From Adenanthera pavonina (lineage: Eukaryota > Streptophyta > Magnoliopsida > Fabales > Fabaceae): a stretch of DNA of 64,000 bases. The DNA is taken from assembly GCA_026686845.1 (NCBI GenBank), contig JAIVEN010000021.1, positions 10,744,001 through 10,808,000 of the forward strand, in the 5' to 3' direction. The position numbers and the translations under genes were made by a program. Below are positions 61,483 to 64,000 of the stretch, piece after piece. The notes beneath the pieces are model-generated. The model saw nothing but the letters and a program-made list of their open reading frames with translations, was not told where the DNA came from and made no database searches. Numbering within the stretch: position 1 is the stretch's first letter; every line of letters begins with the position of its first letter.

Positions 61483-61495
61483 TGGTATCAGAGCC
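61483..61495 (+). promoter_or_regulatory. Primer-binding site of the right-edge copia
   Basis: TGGTATCAGAGCC, the initiator tRNA-Met complement. Confidence 0.85.
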
Positions 61496-61830
61496 ACCTT
61501 GGTTCTATTTTTCATCTGACATCCAGTTTTTCCCGTCAAAATGAGTGAGTGAGTGAGGGCCAGTATATTCGCGTTTCCGGTGACTACACGCGCTGTCTGA
61601 GGGTCATCAGACTTGTCCGACCAGTAAAACCCTGAAGTCCGGTCGCCGTCTGAGCAGCAAGTGAGCCACACGCGCCGTCCGACAGTTTCGGATCCATCCC
61701 ACGTGCCGGCGCGTGAGAGCGCATATATCGGCCAATCATCTCCGTTTCTTTTCTCCGGCTACATCGGCACATTTCCAGCCATTCTACTGTACTGGGTGTC
61801 TCATTACTGGGTCCAACAGTTAAACGAAAA

Positions 61831-62625
61831 ATGACCTACACAGAGACTGATAAGACTGTCACGGATGGGTCTAGAAATGATGCAACTCAGCCTATTTCTA
61901 GAGGAAGCACGGATGGGTTCTCGTTTGTGTTCACTGTGAAAAAACTTATTGGAAGTAACTATCATGAATGGGCAAGATCAATCAAACTGGCAATTGAAGG
62001 TCGTGGAAAGGGAGGCTATCTCACTGGTGACACTAAAGCCCCCTTTGCTAATAATGTTACAGCCTATCAACAGTGGAAGAATGATAATTCCATGGTGATT
62101 TCCTGGCTGACCAGTACAATGGCTCCTTCTATCCGGCGTACTTTTTTGTTTCTCAACATGTCAAAAGAGGTATGGGATGCTGCACGTGAAGCTTACTTTG
62201 ATGGTGAGAATGCTGCTCAAATATTTGAAATTAAGACTCGCTTGTGGCAAACCAAGCAAGGAAATAGGGAGGTAAATGAGTATTACATTGAAATGGTATC
62301 GCTTTGGCAAGAATTAGACTCTTATTGTGAAGATGAGTGGAAATGTACTGAGGATTGTTTGCTCTCTAAAAGGAGAGTTGAAAAAGAAAGATTGTTTGAG
62401 TTTCTTGCAGGCCTGAACAAAAGTTTAGATGATATTAGAAGCCGAATCCTAGCTCGTAGTCCACTTCCATCTATAAAGGAAGCATTCTCTGAAGTAAGGC
62501 GTGAAGAGGCAAGAAGGAGAGTCATGATGAAAGAAGAAGTTGCTAGTGGATCTGAAAGTTCTGCTATGATCGTGAAAAATTCAGCATTTGAATTTCAAGA
62601 CAGACCTCAGAAAAGTCGCCCCTAG
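61831..62625 (+). pseudogene. Right-edge copia gag
   Basis: 264 open codons with the copia gag start KKLIGSNYHEWARSIKLAIE, then WKNDNSMVISWL and VWDAAREAYFDGENAAQIF. They end at a TAG (62623-62625) that falls directly before the zinc-knuckle cysteines (CDHCKKQGH). The knuckle therefore lies beyond the stop, and the frame changes near 62650, so gag and pol are no longer continuous. Confidence 0.85.
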
Positions 62626-64000
62626 TGTGATCACTGCAAAAAACAAGGCCACGCTTAAAGACGCATGCTGGGATTTACATGGCAAGCCTATAGACTGGAA
62701 ACCCAGAAAGAATTCACGAGCCCGTGGATATCAAGTGGTTAGTGAGCAAAATCATCCAGACACCACTGCTACAACCAGTAATGATCAACTGAGCAAAATC
62801 ATGGAAATGCTCTCAGATTTGAAATCCTCTAGTCAGTTACAAAGGCATACTCCTACTGCTACTTTGGCTCATAAGGGTAAAATTATTCGTGCTCTTAAAT
62901 CCTCAACATCCTGTGACCCATGGGTCATTGACTCTGGGGCTTCTGATCATATGACTGATTCTAGAGAGTTTTTCATTTCTTATACTCCGTGTAGTGGGAA
63001 TTTAAAGGTCAAGATTGCAGATGGAACTTTTCTTCCTGTGGCAGGAATAGGAGACGTCCAAATTTCTGGCTTTATCATCCTAAAAAATGTCCTTTATGTT
63101 CCTGAACTTGACTGTAATTTGGTTTCTATTAGTTGCATTACCAGAGATTCCAATTGTTTTTTTAATTTCTATTCTTTTCGTTGTATCTTTCAGGACCTAT
63201 TATCGGGGAAGATGATTAGCAGTGCTAAGGAATTTGATGGGCTCTACTATATTGAAGTTACCTGGATGAGAAATCTAAGTTCTAATATCATTTGTAATTC
63301 TGCTTTATCCTCCAAAAATAATGATCTTATGTTATGGCACATGCGTTTGGGACACCCAAATATCAAATACTTGTGTCATTTGTTTCCTGAATTTTGCATG
63401 AATAAAAATTCTGATTTTCATTGTGATAGTTGTGAACTAGCCAAACATCATCGTAGTCCATATCCTAAATCTGAATATAAACCATCACAACCATTTGCTC
63501 TTATACATAGTGATGTATGGGGTCTATCCAGGATACCTAATCGAACCCAAGCAAAGTGGTTTGTTTCTTTCATTGATGACCATACTCGTTTCTATTGGGT
63601 TTATCTGTTAAAAGACAAGTCTGAGGTTCCCTCTGTGTTTACCCAGTTTCATACCATGGTTACAAATCAATTTACTACCAATATTCAAATCCTCCAAACT
63701 GACAATGGTACAGAATATTTTAACCATGACATGTACTCTTTCTTGAGTTCCAAGGGTATTGTGCACCAAAGTTCATGTAGTAATATCCCTCAGCAAAATG
63801 GAGTGGCAGAAAGAAAACATAGACATATATTAGAAGTAGCCCGTGCCTTAATGTTTGCATCAAATGTACCACAAAACTACTGGGGGATGCTATTCTTACG
63901 GCTACTTATCTTATAAACAGAATGCCCAGTCGTGTACTCTCTTTCATCACTCCTCTTCAAAAACTCAAGGGAACCTATCCTTCTACCCGTTTATATAGTG
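62588..64000 (+). pseudogene. Right-edge copia pol, 5' part, cut by the window end
   Basis: The frame 62588-63916 holds the protease (WVIDSGASDHMTDS, intact DSG), GAG-pre-integrase (LWHMRLGHPNIKYL) and integrase core (HSDVWGLSRIP, FIDDHTRFYWVYL, TDNGTEYF, PQQNGVAERKHR). It is lost near 63885 in a run of G, where one missing base shifts reading. The integrase continues in another frame (LINRMPSRVLSF) to the window edge. RT and the 3' LTR would lie to the right. Confidence 0.85.

Noticed and set aside
1..64000. A complete, previously undescribed multi-gene system
   Set aside because: All larger coding signals are explained by known plant genes, retrotransposons or pararetroviral remnants. What remains unexplained is the palindrome arrays, the SIRE third ORF and the small duplicated gene, reported separately.

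Overview
This is nuclear DNA of a flowering plant, most likely a woody eudicot; the species cannot be told from the sequence. The signs are intron-containing genes with GT/AG borders, pentatricopeptide-repeat (PPR) genes, a clock pseudo-response regulator, Ty1-copia elements primed by initiator tRNA-Met, hAT, Mutator and Stowaway miniature elements, and a decayed endogenous plant pararetrovirus. No CRISPR array, operon or organelle gene was seen.

Genic backbone, left to right: the last exon of a ribulose-phosphate 3-epimerase-like gene (223-339, +); a candidate two-exon 61-residue membrane protein gene (4837-5399, -); a PPR pseudogene with four in-frame stops (about 7158-9065, -); a decayed second copy of the small gene (about 9298-12056, -); an apparently intact six-exon TOC1/APRR1 circadian clock gene (25811-29862, +; 575 residues); an RNase H-like remnant (58254-58672, -); and an intact intronless mitochondrial-type PPR gene (58840-60294, +). 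From memory, Arabidopsis chromosome 5 has RPE, a PPR gene, TOC1 and another PPR gene in this order (At5g61410, At5g61400, At5g61380, At5g61370), so the window looks like an orthologous block swollen by transposons.

Mobile layer: a solo LTR of a SIRE-like copia (2991-4643, TSD atata); a solo LTR of probable gypsy type (9377-11427) inside the intron of the decayed small-gene copy; two inverted copies of one hAT-type miniature element (12147-12725 and 22234-22831); a heavily decayed short-LTR copia (15363-20169); an endogenous pararetrovirus cluster with head-to-head partial copies (30882-34430 and 34505 to about 50900), split by a 12.2-kb SIRE-like copia with 1.85-kb LTRs and a third, envelope-like ORF (35073-47251); a Mutator-like element with about 265-bp inverted ends (51269-56283) that holds a 3.5-kb solo LTR (52438-55979); a second Mutator-type miniature element (56365-57255); a Stowaway-like MITE (60435-60701); and a copia entering the right edge (LTR end at 61482, truncated at 64000).

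The main functional unit is TOC1, with its conserved receiver-like and CCT domains and a perfect evening-element 9-mer about 840 bp upstream of the start codon. The least explained structures are the family-specific arrays of short palindromes in the SIRE-like LTRs, one of which is repeated upstream of the envelope-like ORF. No wholly new system was found.
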